The notes under the pieces are model-generated. The model made no database searches and was not told the origin of the DNA. It was given only the letters and a program-made list of their open reading frames with translations. A stretch of 64,000 nucleotides of DNA, from contig JAHDFD010000001.1 of assembly GCA_020628375.1 (NCBI GenBank), positions 1 to 64,000 of the forward strand, read 5' to 3'. Position numbers and translations under genes: made by a program. This DNA is from Chitinophagales bacterium. Its GTDB lineage: Bacteria > Bacteroidota > Bacteroidia > Chitinophagales > UBA2359. Shown here piece after piece: positions 30,001-38,273 of this stretch (position 1 is the first letter of the stretch; every line of letters starts with the position of its first letter).

Positions 30001-31021
30001 AGAAGATATTCTTATTGATTTCGGTTATACACTGCCCACCGATTGCGAGAACTTAGAAGTTAGTTTCATTAATAATACTGCTTTGGTCGAGCCAAGCTCT
30101 GAATATATTTTTGACTGGACTTATGGTGATGGCATTAGTCATATTGGTTTTGAACCAACACACGTTTATGATGAGCAAGGTACTTACACCGTAAGTCTAA
30201 TAATTCAGAATGCTGATGATTGTAAAACCATCACCGACTATTCAACAGATATTGTTATTGAATTTGACGATACAAATGCAGCATTCAGTATGGAAGAGAT
30301 CGCCTGTACACCTTATCAATTGACAGTCAATTCGGAAGAGGTAGCTGATGCTTATGAATGGCGTCTTAATGGTGAAGTGTTTACTAGTCCTGTTATAGAT
30401 GTATTATTGGATGAAGCAGGTACTTATGATCTTAGTCTGGTTGTTTCGGATGCACTAAGTTGTAATAAAACCGATACTTTAACCAGAACTTTAGAACTTT
30501 TTCCTTTAGCTGATGCAAATTTTGATGTTTCTGAACTGACTGCAAAAGAAGGCGATACGATTCTATTCAATATAAATGAAATACAGAATAACGTTGATTA
30601 TTCATGGAGTATTGACGGCATTGAGCAAAGCGAACTTTTCAGTGAATATATTTTTGAAGCAGGTACTTATGAAGTATGCTTAAATGCCCGAACCGGTAAT
30701 GCTGATTGTAATGCTCAAAGTTGTAAGACCTTCGATATAATCGAAGAGTTTTTTGCTGAAGTACCAACAGCTTTTACGCCAAATGGCGACAATGTAAATG
30801 ATGTTTTCAAGTTGATCTGGTTAGGTGTTGATGATATAGAATTCAGCATTTATAATCGTTTTGGGAAACGGGTTTTTCATACTAAAGACAAATCGGAAGG
30901 CTGGGACGGAACTTATAAAGGTGAACAACAACCGCTAGGTGTTTACGTTTACTATATTTATGGTGCTTCTTTAAAAGGCACTCCTTTTTATGCCGATGGA
31001 AATATTACTTTGATACGATAA
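27041..31021 (+). CDS. Giant secreted PKD-repeat protein with T9SS type B (CHU_C) sorting domain
   Basis: 1326 aa, predicted surface adhesin or filament component. Signal peptide MTKFLLFSFLIFITTPIWAG. Residues about 20-240 form a conserved N-terminal domain (FTENKGHRPDHVYFES) that precedes SBBP-type beta-propeller repeats (about 250-730; blocks such as YSTYIGGSGTDH and YFGGSGADA). About six PKD-type domains follow, starting near 757 (WDFGDGDTST), 846 (WDFGDGNTST), 932, 1023, 1103 and 1186. The C-terminal 85 residues are the gliding-motility-associated CHU_C domain (TAFTPNGDNVNDVF...NRFGKRVF...GWDGTYKGE), a type B T9SS signal. Element X copy 3 touches its stop codon. Confidence 0.92.
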   Translation: MTKFLLFSFLIFITTPIWAGQYIFTENKGHRPDHVYFESTIQGGKVFYESDKWKIVQGKFIPENEDDSCGVHYCDDGHHHPLPNHFHAIELQFLNTENVQPIASKSSAFYYNYFLGNDPNKWGRRAYSFQELTYADLYPCIDLHAEEENGNLKYDFRLKAGTNPNVIELAIKGAEHLSINSKGALEIQTTVTTIIDKAPYAFQLIEGEEQEVVCHYVLKENKLSFIFPEGYNEDYDLVIDPELIFSSYSGSDSSNYGWTAAHDAEENSIGGGGVSGGGYPVTDGVLDENYNGGSWDMGITKFKADGTDLIYSTYIGGSGTDHPHSMITNSKGQLVIFGSSDSGNFPTENAFDDSFNGSNDAVVVVLSADGSELVGSTFFGGSNNDALLLDTSILNYNYGDEGRGEVFLDSDDNIYIGCVTSSNNIATPGVFQETKASNSDGIIAKFNEDVSNLEWASYFGGSGADAIYSIKVNDSNEVYVAGGTTSSNLPTSAASLVENRPGGTDGFLAHLSPDGSSLFNCTYLGTDEYDQCHFVEIDQLNNVYTFGQTEGKYETSPGAYVDHHEFSPQFIHKLSPDLSTTIFAAKFGTALDGVNLSPTALNVDICNRVYISGWSSFNGYNLPTTPDAIKEICVDGLDFYVMVLEEAGDAIQYATFYGQDAPGAFGDHVDGGTSRFSPNGYIHQAVCSGGASSTSFPTSPDAFETENGSSWNLAVFKIFLDPQILDVTLDFDADQATCSIREVEFLNTTSNYSDEAQFFWDFGDGDTSTVENPTHAFPTVGDFDVQLVIVDSSTCNIADTLIRTVSVIEEGEIPGTTFTATPNGTCGTTVYDFSNNTALLSNTADYDILWDFGDGNTSTSFDTSFDFGDYGDYDVSLSVSSSTLQCVDDSTYTIQVNVPAPFNFESNLTLPDTICANESFQIYTNNTEGTPDTYSWNFGDANTSNSDSLTYSYNSEGNYTISVDLFDAQSCVQNLSLSHDIVIEGVKEDILIDFGYTLPTDCENLEVSFINNTALVEPSSEYIFDWTYGDGISHIGFEPTHVYDEQGTYTVSLIIQNADDCKTITDYSTDIVIEFDDTNAAFSMEEIACTPYQLTVNSEEVADAYEWRLNGEVFTSPVIDVLLDEAGTYDLSLVVSDALSCNKTDTLTRTLELFPLADANFDVSELTAKEGDTILFNINEIQNNVDYSWSIDGIEQSELFSEYIFEAGTYEVCLNARTGNADCNAQSCKTFDIIEEFFAEVPTAFTPNGDNVNDVFKLIWLGVDDIEFSIYNRFGKRVFHTKDKSEGWDGTYKGEQQPLGVYVYYIYGASLKGTPFYADGNITLIR

Positions 31022-31156
31022 GTTGCAATAAATCGCAACTGTCAACAGTTTAATAGTCCACTGTCCACAAAAGAAACCGATATAATTATAAGTCGTAAAG
31101 TTTTGTGATCTGTTGGCAGTCGCTTATGTACAAAGTGTCGTTATACATCGCAACTT
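31020..31156 (-). mobile_element. MITE-like element X, copy 3
   Basis: Read on the minus strand it starts AAGTTGCGATGTATAACGAC and ends TTTATTGCAACTT, matching copies 1 and 2 in opposite orientation. Its distal end overlaps the TAA stop of the PKD protein gene. Uninterrupted; empty site for insertion Y. Confidence 0.7.
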
Positions 31157-31170
31157 GAATTGAATAATTA

Positions 31171-31911
31171 ATGCTTAGATCAAAGCTAGTAATTCCCTTT
31201 ATAATTTGTTTGCTGTTATTGCTTTACGCAGCATTCCAACAACCAATAGTCAAAGAAAGATTCCTTCAGTTTAAATATGATCTTTTAAATGAAAACGTAG
31301 CTGTGGAAAGCAAATCTGAAATTGATCAGATTTTCAATTCATTTGAGCACATTTCCTATAATAAATTAGATAAAGCTTATCTGCAATGGACGAAATCTGA
31401 TGAGTACAAATACAAAAAGTTATTGAAAGACCTGGATTTCAGAATAATCAACCAAAAGCACTTTTTTAAGAAAATTGTTGGCGATTTCAGAATAAAAGAT
31501 TTTGTATGCAGAGACTCGATCTACAAAGCATGTTTGTTTGATGATGATAGGCATTTTTATTGGCTGATAGATAAAAAATTACTGTATGCTGTTTTAGAAA
31601 TACAACAATCTTTAACTGAAAAAGGGTATAATAAAAATGCTTTCTGGCTTCGTTACGGGCACAGACATCCTAAGGTGAATGAAGCAGCAAAAGCGGCTTC
31701 ACTAAGTCGGCATATAAAAGGAGAAGCGGTAGATATGGTTATTCAAGACATTAACAGAGATGGATATTATTCTGATGATGACAAACAGATCGTATTGGAT
31801 ATTGCGGAACAAGAGGTGATCGGTAATAAAGGTGGAATAGGCAGGTATCCCGATTCGAGAACGATACACATTGATGTCAGAGGTAGAAGGGCAAGATGGG
31901 ATAGTTATTAA
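31171..31911 (+). CDS. M15-family peptidase-like protein
   Basis: 246 aa, one N-terminal membrane anchor or signal (residues 7-23). The C-terminal domain is of the peptidase M15/YcbK type: YGHRHPKVNEAAK, SRHIKGEAVDMVIQD (H and D zinc ligands) and IHIDVRGRRARW (third ligand). Such enzymes cut peptidoglycan cross-links or stem peptides in the periplasm. The first 100 residues are not recognised. The inserted DINRDGYYSDDD looks like a Ca-binding loop. Confidence 0.82.
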   Translation: MLRSKLVIPFIICLLLLLYAAFQQPIVKERFLQFKYDLLNENVAVESKSEIDQIFNSFEHISYNKLDKAYLQWTKSDEYKYKKLLKDLDFRIINQKHFFKKIVGDFRIKDFVCRDSIYKACLFDDDRHFYWLIDKKLLYAVLEIQQSLTEKGYNKNAFWLRYGHRHPKVNEAAKAASLSRHIKGEAVDMVIQDINRDGYYSDDDKQIVLDIAEQEVIGNKGGIGRYPDSRTIHIDVRGRRARWDSY

Positions 31912-31913
31912 AC

Positions 31914-31982
31914 AACACACGCAGTCTGGGGTTCGACAAGCTCACCCTGACATTCGACAAGCTCACCCTGACAGCGTGTGTT
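31914..31982. terminator. Hairpin between convergent genes with a 21-bp tandem repeat in the loop
   Basis: Stem AACACACGC (31914-31922) / GCGTGTGTT (31974-31982). The loop carries two exact copies of a 21-bp unit (31932-31952 and 31953-31973), each beginning TTCGACAAGCTCACCC. It fills the gap between two convergent genes, so a role as a two-way terminator is plausible, although T-runs are weak. Confidence 0.55.
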
Positions 31983-31999
31983 ATTCATAAAAAATTATA

Positions 32000-32950
32000 T
32001 TATTTCTTCAACCCAATCTCACGTAAACGCTCGTCTAAGTATTCACCAGCGGTGATCGGTTCATAGTGTAAAGGATTCTCATCTGTAACACAATCGTCCA
32101 GACATGTTAAATCCATATTTGAACGTGGGTGTAAGAAAAACGGAATCGAGAAACGAGAAGTATGCCACATTTCACGTGGTGGATTAACCACACGGTGCGT
32201 AGTTGAACGTAAACGATTATTCGTTAAACGCTGTAACATATCTCCAACATTTACAACAATTTCTCCCGGACCAGAAGTAATTGACAACCACTCATCCTGC
32301 TTGTTCAATAACTGTAAACCTTCAGCAGAAGCACCTACTAAAAGTGTAATTAAGTTAATGTCTTCGTGTTGTTCTGCACGAATTGCATTTTTAGGCTCTT
32401 CGGTGATCGGTGGATAATGGATAGCACGTAAAATACTGTTTCCATTCTTGATCTTATCTTCGAAATAATCTTCTGGTAATTCTAAATAAACCGCAATAGC
32501 ACGTAATAAATGCGCACCTGCATATTCGAAATGACGGTAAGCATCTAACATAGTAGTGTTGTAACCATCTACTTCCTGTACAGCGACATTATCAGGATAT
32601 TCAGATTTAATTGCATCACCATCTTCTACTGTTTGTCCGAACTGGTAAAACTCTTTCAGATCCGCTGCTTCACTTTGCTTTGCATGTTCTTTTCCAAAAG
32701 AAGTATAACCACGCTGACCTGCCAGCCCCGGCACTTCATATTGGACCTTAGTAGCTTTTTCTAAGCTGAAAAAAGTTTTCACATTGCTGTAAAGTTCTTC
32801 GATTTTTTCATCGGGAATACCGTGTCCTACTACACCTACAAAACCCCATTCCTCGAAAGCATCTCCTAACTGCTTCACAAAATTCTGACGTTCTTCTTCT
32901 GTACCATTAATGAACTCCTGAAGATTAACCTTTGGAATACTTCTTTCCAT
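32000..32950 (-). CDS. 2-oxoglutarate/Fe(II)-dependent oxygenase, isopenicillin N synthase family
   Basis: 316 aa, cytosolic. The non-haem iron ligands are visible as H and D in QHEDINLITLLVG and the distal H in STTHRVVNPP; the RFSIPFF motif after it binds 2-oxoglutarate. The N-terminal DIOX_N part contains WGFVGVVGHGIPDE. Members hydroxylate or desaturate small molecules; the substrate here is unknown. Stand-alone gene, convergent with the M15 peptidase gene. A minus-strand TAATTTTG (32994-33001) upstream could be its -7 box. Confidence 0.88.
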   Translation of the reverse strand: MERSIPKVNLQEFINGTEEERQNFVKQLGDAFEEWGFVGVVGHGIPDEKIEELYSNVKTFFSLEKATKVQYEVPGLAGQRGYTSFGKEHAKQSEAADLKEFYQFGQTVEDGDAIKSEYPDNVAVQEVDGYNTTMLDAYRHFEYAGAHLLRAIAVYLELPEDYFEDKIKNGNSILRAIHYPPITEEPKNAIRAEQHEDINLITLLVGASAEGLQLLNKQDEWLSITSGPGEIVVNVGDMLQRLTNNRLRSTTHRVVNPPREMWHTSRFSIPFFLHPRSNMDLTCLDDCVTDENPLHYEPITAGEYLDERLREIGLKK

Positions 32951-33032
32951 TTTGACTATAATTTTATTTAAATGAAATATTTTTAAAGTGCCACAAAATT
33001 AACGAAAATTATACGGTTTGTAAATACCTAAG

Positions 33033-33242
33033 TCAAGGCACAGGATCATAACCGCTTCCACCCCAGGGATGACAGCGTGCGATTCGCCTGATCGTTAGCC
33101 ATAATCCTTTGATGGCTCCATGTTTTTGAAAGGCTTCGATACCATAACTCGAACAAGTAGGATTGTATCTACATGAAGCAGGTAGCCACGGAGAAATGAC
33201 TTTTTTGTAGATTTGGATCAGAAATATGAAAATGTGTTTCAA
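33033..33242 (-). CDS. yidD: Membrane protein insertion efficiency factor YidD
   Basis: 69 aa, the usual size. Amphipathic membrane-associated protein that aids YidC-dependent insertion. The family hallmark is complete: [33 protein letters not shown], and the C-terminal [13 protein letters not shown]. Not next to rnpA/rpmH as in many bacteria, which is normal for this phylum. Confidence 0.95.
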   Translation of the reverse strand: MKHIFIFLIQIYKKVISPWLPASCRYNPTCSSYGIEAFQKHGAIKGLWLTIRRIARCHPWGGSGYDPVP

Positions 33243-33270
33243 TATTTTAAATTATCTAATCTGAGATAAA

Positions 33271-33374
33271 TTATAAGAGTCAACAGCTTAACGACCCACT
33301 ATCCACAAAGGATTATTTTATGTAAGTGAGCTTTGACGATTTGAAACCTGCCAACTATTTATACATCACAACTT
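33271..33374 (-). mobile_element. MITE-like element X, copy 4 (degenerate)
   Basis: Minus-strand ends AAGTTGTGATGTATAA and GTGGATAGTGGGTCGTTAAG resemble the other copies; the middle has diverged. Confidence 0.5.
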
Positions 33375-33444
33375 GAATTATAATGTAATGCTTAAACTTA
33401 GAACAATTTACTGAATCAACGGTTAATCCAATAAAATAATTTCA

Positions 33445-33909
33445 ATGACACACTTAAAAGCCGGAGATAAAGCACCTGATTTTGAAGTAAATGACCAAAA
33501 CGAAAATATTGTAAAATTATCTGATTATAAAGGAAAGAAATTGGTTTTGTATTTCTATCCGAAAGATAACACACCGGGTTGTACAGCTGAATCATGTAAC
33601 TTACGTGATAATTACCGAAAGTTCCAAAAGCAAGGTTACGAAATTCTTGGCGTTAGCCCTGACTCAGAAAAGTCGCATACCAAATTCATTAATAAATTCG
33701 ATCTGCCTTTTCCACTTTTAGCCGATACCGAACTCAAAGTTGCCAATGCTTATGGTGTTTGGGGAGAGAAAAAATTCATGGGAAAAATTTATGATGGCAT
33801 TCATCGTACTACCTTCATTATCAATGAAGAAGGCATAATTGATGAGGTAATTTTAAAGGTAAAGACGAAGGCTCATGCTGAGCAGATTTTTGAGTTAAAA
33901 GCTCAATAA
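33445..33909 (+). CDS. bcp: Thioredoxin-dependent thiol peroxidase, Bcp/PrxQ type
   Basis: Reduces hydrogen and organic peroxides with electrons from thioredoxin. 154 aa, cytosolic. The active-site block DNTPGCTAESCNLRD shows the peroxidatic Cys (about 45) and the resolving Cys five residues later (about 50), the 2-Cys PrxQ layout. VSPDSEKSHTKF and the RTTFIINEEG strand complete the fold. Stand-alone gene. Confidence 0.95.
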   Translation: MTHLKAGDKAPDFEVNDQNENIVKLSDYKGKKLVLYFYPKDNTPGCTAESCNLRDNYRKFQKQGYEILGVSPDSEKSHTKFINKFDLPFPLLADTELKVANAYGVWGEKKFMGKIYDGIHRTTFIINEEGIIDEVILKVKTKAHAEQIFELKAQ

Positions 33910-34192
33910 TCTATGGTTAATACTTGATTTCTAATAGTAATAAATCGACCCTTAAAAATTGATATTTTCTAAGAAAACACAAACTTTACTTAAAACTATT
34001 CACTTATTTCTAAAAAATAGACAAAAAATTAAACAAACCTAACCCATAAACATTTGTAAAATATATAACAGACTGAATAACAAAACCCAAAAATTAAAAC
34101 GATTAAGAAAGCTAAAATTGGCACACATATTGTCTTAGAGGAAAATGTATTCGCGATACAATATTTATTAATTTTTAAAACCTCTTATTACA

Positions 34193-34831
34193 ATGAAAAA
34201 GTTAATCGCTTTAACCTTATGCTTATTCGTAGGTATTTCTTCTAACGCTCAAATTTCTGGTGACGATACAAGTGGCGACACTTTCAGAACACAAACTATT
34301 GGTGGTTGGGGACAAAAAGCAATCGGAAATAACGCTGGTGCTTATTTGTTAGAAAACTTTGATATGGCATTTCCTAATGGCGTTACTATTGGTACAGATG
34401 GTGCAAGTTTAACTTTCACTAGTGCTGAAGCTATCACGAAGTTTTTACCTTCAACAGGAACATCAAAAGCACTTGCTGAAAGCCTGATCGATCCAAGAAA
34501 GCAGGAAGTAAGAAATACTTTAGCTTCTCAGGCATTGGCGTTATCAATTACTTTAGGACTTGATGCTTACGATTCAGAATTCGCTGCTAATACAGCGGCT
34601 TTCGCAGATATGAAAATTGCTTATGGTGATTTTGAAGGAATGACTATCAGAATGTTACTAGACGAAGCTAATCTTGCATTAGCAGGTATGGAATCGAAAT
34701 ATACTTTCGCTCAACTAAATGAAGCTTTAAGCTTAGTTAACGAAAGCTATGTTGATGGTGAAATGACCAATGACTTTATTGCTATCTCTAGCACTAAAGC
34801 TACTAAATCTTCATTTGAATTTACTAGATAA
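34193..34831 (+). CDS. Small secreted protein with a module known from Bacteroidota surface proteins
   Basis: 212 aa. Signal peptide MKKLIALTLCLFVGISSNAQ. The mature part includes FRTQTIGGWGQKAIGNNAGA, YLLENFDMAFPNGVTIG, AITKFLPSTGTSKAL, and RNTLASQALALSITLGLDAY. I recall this arrangement as a stretch in larger secreted Bacteroidota proteins; here it stands alone with no sorting domain, so its location after export is unclear. A good terminator follows immediately, and a 283-bp gap precedes it, suggesting a single-gene transcript. Function unknown. Confidence 0.7.
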   Translation: MKKLIALTLCLFVGISSNAQISGDDTSGDTFRTQTIGGWGQKAIGNNAGAYLLENFDMAFPNGVTIGTDGASLTFTSAEAITKFLPSTGTSKALAESLIDPRKQEVRNTLASQALALSITLGLDAYDSEFAANTAAFADMKIAYGDFEGMTIRMLLDEANLALAGMESKYTFAQLNEALSLVNESYVDGEMTNDFIAISSTKATKSSFEFTR

Positions 34832-34860
34832 TTGATCTCTGTGATCGATAAATAATATAG

Positions 34861-34894
34861 AATAGCTTATCTTAAATTTTTAAGGTAAGCTATT
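34861..34894 (+). terminator. Terminator after the small secreted protein gene
   Basis: AATAGCTTATCTT (34861-34873) pairs with AAGGTAAGCTATT (34882-34894), with one G-U pair, followed by TTTTCGTTTT. It separates this gene from the next plus-strand gene, whose start is 12 bp further. Confidence 0.8.
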
Positions 34895-34905
34895 TTTTCG
34901 TTTTA

Positions 34906-36090
34906 ATGAAATGGCTCTTTCATATACTAAATGTGGTATTATTCCTTTGCTCGTTCTCTTTATTCTCACAAGAACTCACTAAAACATGGCATGGGGTATC
35001 ACTTATTCATCCGATTAATAAAAATCAGAGCATAGAAGATATTGCCAAAATTTATAAAACAGATATTTTAGCAATAAAAACTGAAAATGATCTCTTCGAT
35101 GGAAAAATCGGACACTTAAAAGAACTACTGATTCCTCTTTCTCCTGCTAGTAAGAAGAATCAAGCTCCTTATTCATATTATTTAGCAGAAGAGGCGACTT
35201 ATACCCACAAAATAGCCAAGCAACTAAATCGTGATGAAGCAGAGATCATGGAACTGAATAATATGCTCTTTGCCTATATTCCCGAACAAACATTGGTACT
35301 TATTCCTGAAGCCTTACCTATTCGCACACAAAACCAAACACGCATACTCGCTTTTCTTTCCGCAGGTTATTACGCGGGGAACTCATGGGATGGGACCAAC
35401 CAATTCAATTATACTATTAACGGAAGACTCGATCTGAGAAAATCCTATTTAAAAGGTCCTTTAAAGTTTTTAACCGGCTTTAATTCCTCCTTAGGCTTTC
35501 AACATGATGTAGGCGATTATTTCTTTAAAAGTATAGACAGATTTGAGTTCAAATCTCAAATGGATTATAATTTTCGGGATGATATGGCTCCCTTTATTTT
35601 CATGGGTTTCAGAAGTCAGTATCTGAATGGTGTTTTCAGAGATTTTCAAGGTGATAAGATCTTAACATCCTCTTTATTTGCTCCTGCTTATTTGCAAACT
35701 TCATTAGGTTGGGTTTTTTATGGAGAAAGCTATATGCTTGATGTAGGTTTAATCGAGTTAAAGAACACTTATGTTCTGAATAATAATGTTTATGGTAATA
35801 GATCTGAAGTTTTTGGTGTAAAAAAAGGCAAGAAGATCAGAAGAGAATTAGGTCTTTCTTTAAGAGGAAATATTACTTACTATAAAGGTGAAAAATTCAA
35901 TATAAATATCGATTTGTATTTATTCGCAACTCCTGATCAGGTAGATGTTGATTTCAGAACAAATATGACTTATCGTTTTGGTAAGTTATTTTCTATGCGT
36001 TATATAGTTGAATTATTCTATGATAAAGAATTTGCAGAAGAGGTTCAATTAAGAAATGAAATGCAAATTGGGATTACTATTTCAAATTAG
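34906..36090 (+). CDS. Predicted outer-membrane protein with N-terminal LysM-like repeats
   Basis: 394 aa. Signal peptide MKWLFHILNVVLFLCSFSLFSQ. Residues about 30-140 contain two degenerate LysM-like units (HPINKNQSIEDIAKIYKTD and YTHKIAKQLNRDEAEIMELN). The remainder is rich in alternating aromatic/hydrophobic strands (DFRTNMTYRFGKLFSMRYIV) ending with a terminal strand, as in small beta-barrels. A peptidoglycan-contacting barrel is a reasonable inference; no specific function is recognised. Confidence 0.6.
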   Translation: MKWLFHILNVVLFLCSFSLFSQELTKTWHGVSLIHPINKNQSIEDIAKIYKTDILAIKTENDLFDGKIGHLKELLIPLSPASKKNQAPYSYYLAEEATYTHKIAKQLNRDEAEIMELNNMLFAYIPEQTLVLIPEALPIRTQNQTRILAFLSAGYYAGNSWDGTNQFNYTINGRLDLRKSYLKGPLKFLTGFNSSLGFQHDVGDYFFKSIDRFEFKSQMDYNFRDDMAPFIFMGFRSQYLNGVFRDFQGDKILTSSLFAPAYLQTSLGWVFYGESYMLDVGLIELKNTYVLNNNVYGNRSEVFGVKKGKKIRRELGLSLRGNITYYKGEKFNINIDLYLFATPDQVDVDFRTNMTYRFGKLFSMRYIVELFYDKEFAEEVQLRNEMQIGITISN

Positions 36091-36115
36091 TAGTTCTCAT
36101 TTTAGAATCAATTTA

Positions 36116-37417
36116 TCAGTCACAAGGTTGAAAGTCGATAATTTGTAAATAAATTCCTGTTTTGCCGAGTTGCCCGCTCAGCCAGGTTCTTTTTTTTCTT
36201 CTTTGTGTGGGTGAAGAATAGTTCGCGATCAAAAAACGATGTTGATCTAATTGCTGTATTGAAGGAAAAGCAGTATCTCCAGCTCCGGGTAAATCCATAA
36301 GCCATTCGACTTTTCTCTGTTCTTTATTGATCTTGAAAAGGGCTGTCGTTTTAGCGGAAAGGGAATATGGAATCCAATTCCCAAGACGCTGCCACTTCAT
36401 CGATCTGTTACGAGCTACACGACCGAAAGGCTTTCTACCCAACTGTCTTCTGGCGATTAAATATATTTCGTTATTATGATTGAATAACTTTGGCGACATA
36501 AAACTTCTATCGTCTGCTATTTCTGGAAACTCCCAGTCGTAAATATCTTGTTTATCTGCAAAAATCACATGTGATCCAAAACCAGATTCATCTCCATCTT
36601 CTAAACGTGTAACTGCCCAAAGATTTCCTTCATAATCGAATTCAAAAGCGCACTCAGAAACACCTCCTTTGTAAACGATCGACTTTTGCTTATCGGGTTC
36701 AAAATCTTTACCATTTTCAGTATATTTAAAATATAGATCTACCTCCGATGCTCCTTCAAGTTGGTAATGTGAGCCCTTGTAGCTGGTCATATAAATTTTC
36801 CCAAAACGCTCTTTCAGACTCCAGTGCACCTCACCTTCGGTCAGAATTTCTTCAGGTCCTTCCCATTTTCCGTTTTTATCTAATTTATAATGATTGATCT
36901 TATTTGGTTGGAAGCTGGTCAATTGTGTTCCTGCTGTAAAACAATAAAAGTGTAATTCATTTTCTATTTCAATAAGAAATGGCTCTCTTACATCGCGACC
37001 CAAAAACAAGGATAATTCTTCTTCCCAACTTATACCATCTCTACTTGATATAACATAAACTCCTGTTTTGGAAGAGGCAAAATGCGTTGGTCCTGTTCGA
37101 AATGCGAGATATAGTTTACCATTAAAAAATTCGATGGATACGTTATTATTTGAATCCTGAATATTCAGATTTTCCGCCAAGCCTTCTGATGGAATAACCC
37201 AATAGGGTTCGCTTGGAACAGGGCAATAATTTATAGTATCTGCCTGAATACCTTTTGCCAAAAAATCGTCATTTTCTATTATTCCTTTTTCTAAATACGA
37301 TTCGATTATCTCAGGAACATATTGATCTTTTGAAGTAAAATATTTTGTACTTGAACAAGCTGACAATAATACGCAAAACGAGTATAACAATAAGAATTTT
37401 ATAGCACCTTCAGGCAT
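36116..37417 (-). CDS. Lipoprotein with sialidase-like beta-propeller, function unknown
   Basis: 433 aa. Lipobox VLLSAC (Cys21). Beta-rich repeats with a sialidase/exo-glycosidase look: LYLAFRTGPTHF, VYVISSRDGISWEEE, LWAVTRLEDGDESGFGSHV, and FNHNNEIYLIARRQLG. These recall Asp-box-like propeller blades but the catalytic residues of sialidases cannot be assigned with confidence. Next to, and 23 bp after, the BatE-like gene in the same direction. Confidence 0.6.
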   Translation of the reverse strand: MPEGAIKFLLLYSFCVLLSACSSTKYFTSKDQYVPEIIESYLEKGIIENDDFLAKGIQADTINYCPVPSEPYWVIPSEGLAENLNIQDSNNNVSIEFFNGKLYLAFRTGPTHFASSKTGVYVISSRDGISWEEELSLFLGRDVREPFLIEIENELHFYCFTAGTQLTSFQPNKINHYKLDKNGKWEGPEEILTEGEVHWSLKERFGKIYMTSYKGSHYQLEGASEVDLYFKYTENGKDFEPDKQKSIVYKGGVSECAFEFDYEGNLWAVTRLEDGDESGFGSHVIFADKQDIYDWEFPEIADDRSFMSPKLFNHNNEIYLIARRQLGRKPFGRVARNRSMKWQRLGNWIPYSLSAKTTALFKINKEQRKVEWLMDLPGAGDTAFPSIQQLDQHRFLIANYSSPTQRRKKRTWLSGQLGKTGIYLQIIDFQPCD

Positions 37418-37440
37418 TCCATATATTTACAAGCACATTA

Positions 37441-38220
37441 TTAAATCCGCTCCAAATCGCGTTGGTGCATCCATCCTTGCTGTCCGTCAGGTAATTGGAT
37501 CTTACACCATCCTTCTGGTGTAACTTCAACTATTTGTAGTTTATTTCCTTCGGAAATCTTGAACATATCTTTACTATTATCGGCTGGACCGTTTTTAACC
37601 TGTAAAAGTTCGGTGGTAACAATAGCATAACTATCATCGGCTTGCCATATATAGCGCGAAAAGCCGAAAATGATGAATAATACAGAAAGTACCAAACAGC
37701 TTATTGCTGAATAAAATCCTAGTTTCTGTTGTTTTTCAGCTGCTGCCTCTACATATTTCTTTCCGAAGAATAATGCCAACCAAACAAATATTACCGCGAA
37801 TAAAAACCACATCCAGGCACTCAGTAAACCGACTATACTCCTCAGCCATTTATTATAGAACAGATCGGGCCAGATTCCTGCTTTCTGTGTAATAAAATCG
37901 TTGGAAAAATCTAAATTCTCTATTGCTTTCTGATGTGATGGATTTATCTTGATCGCCTTTTCATAGTGTAGAATAGCCTTCCCCAAACTATCGAGACGGA
38001 AATAGGTATTTGCTATATTATAATGCAATTCACAAGAAGTTTTTCCTGCGTTTAAAATCGTTTTATATTGCGTTAAAGCCTGCGCAAAATCACCTTCCTG
38101 ATATGCCTGATTGGCTTGTTGGAATAATAATTCTGGGCTTATCGCTGATGTTTCAGAATTGTTTTGTGCAACAGTAATCAGAGAAGAAAACACTAAGATT
38201 ATAACAAGAATGATTCTCAT
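37441..38220 (-). CDS. BatE-like TPR and SH3-domain membrane protein
   Basis: 259 aa from MRIILVIILVF; an ATG five codons upstream (38235) is possible but weakens the signal sequence. After the signal peptide come TPR units (about residues 30-105; FQQANQAYQEGDFAQALTQY, ANTYFRLDSLGKAILHYEKA), two membrane helices (about 130-150 and 170-190) and a C-terminal SH3b domain (EGWCKIQLPDGQQGWMH). This order equals BatE of the Bacteroidota aerotolerance (bat) operon, but the other bat genes are not beside it. Confidence 0.78.
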   Translation of the reverse strand: MRIILVIILVFSSLITVAQNNSETSAISPELLFQQANQAYQEGDFAQALTQYKTILNAGKTSCELHYNIANTYFRLDSLGKAILHYEKAIKINPSHQKAIENLDFSNDFITQKAGIWPDLFYNKWLRSIVGLLSAWMWFLFAVIFVWLALFFGKKYVEAAAEKQQKLGFYSAISCLVLSVLFIIFGFSRYIWQADDSYAIVTTELLQVKNGPADNSKDMFKISEGNKLQIVEVTPEGWCKIQLPDGQQGWMHQRDLERI

Positions 38221-38273
38221 ACTTATAAAATTCAACGCGAAGATAAGTGCTGATTGATTTTTCTTTTATTTTT

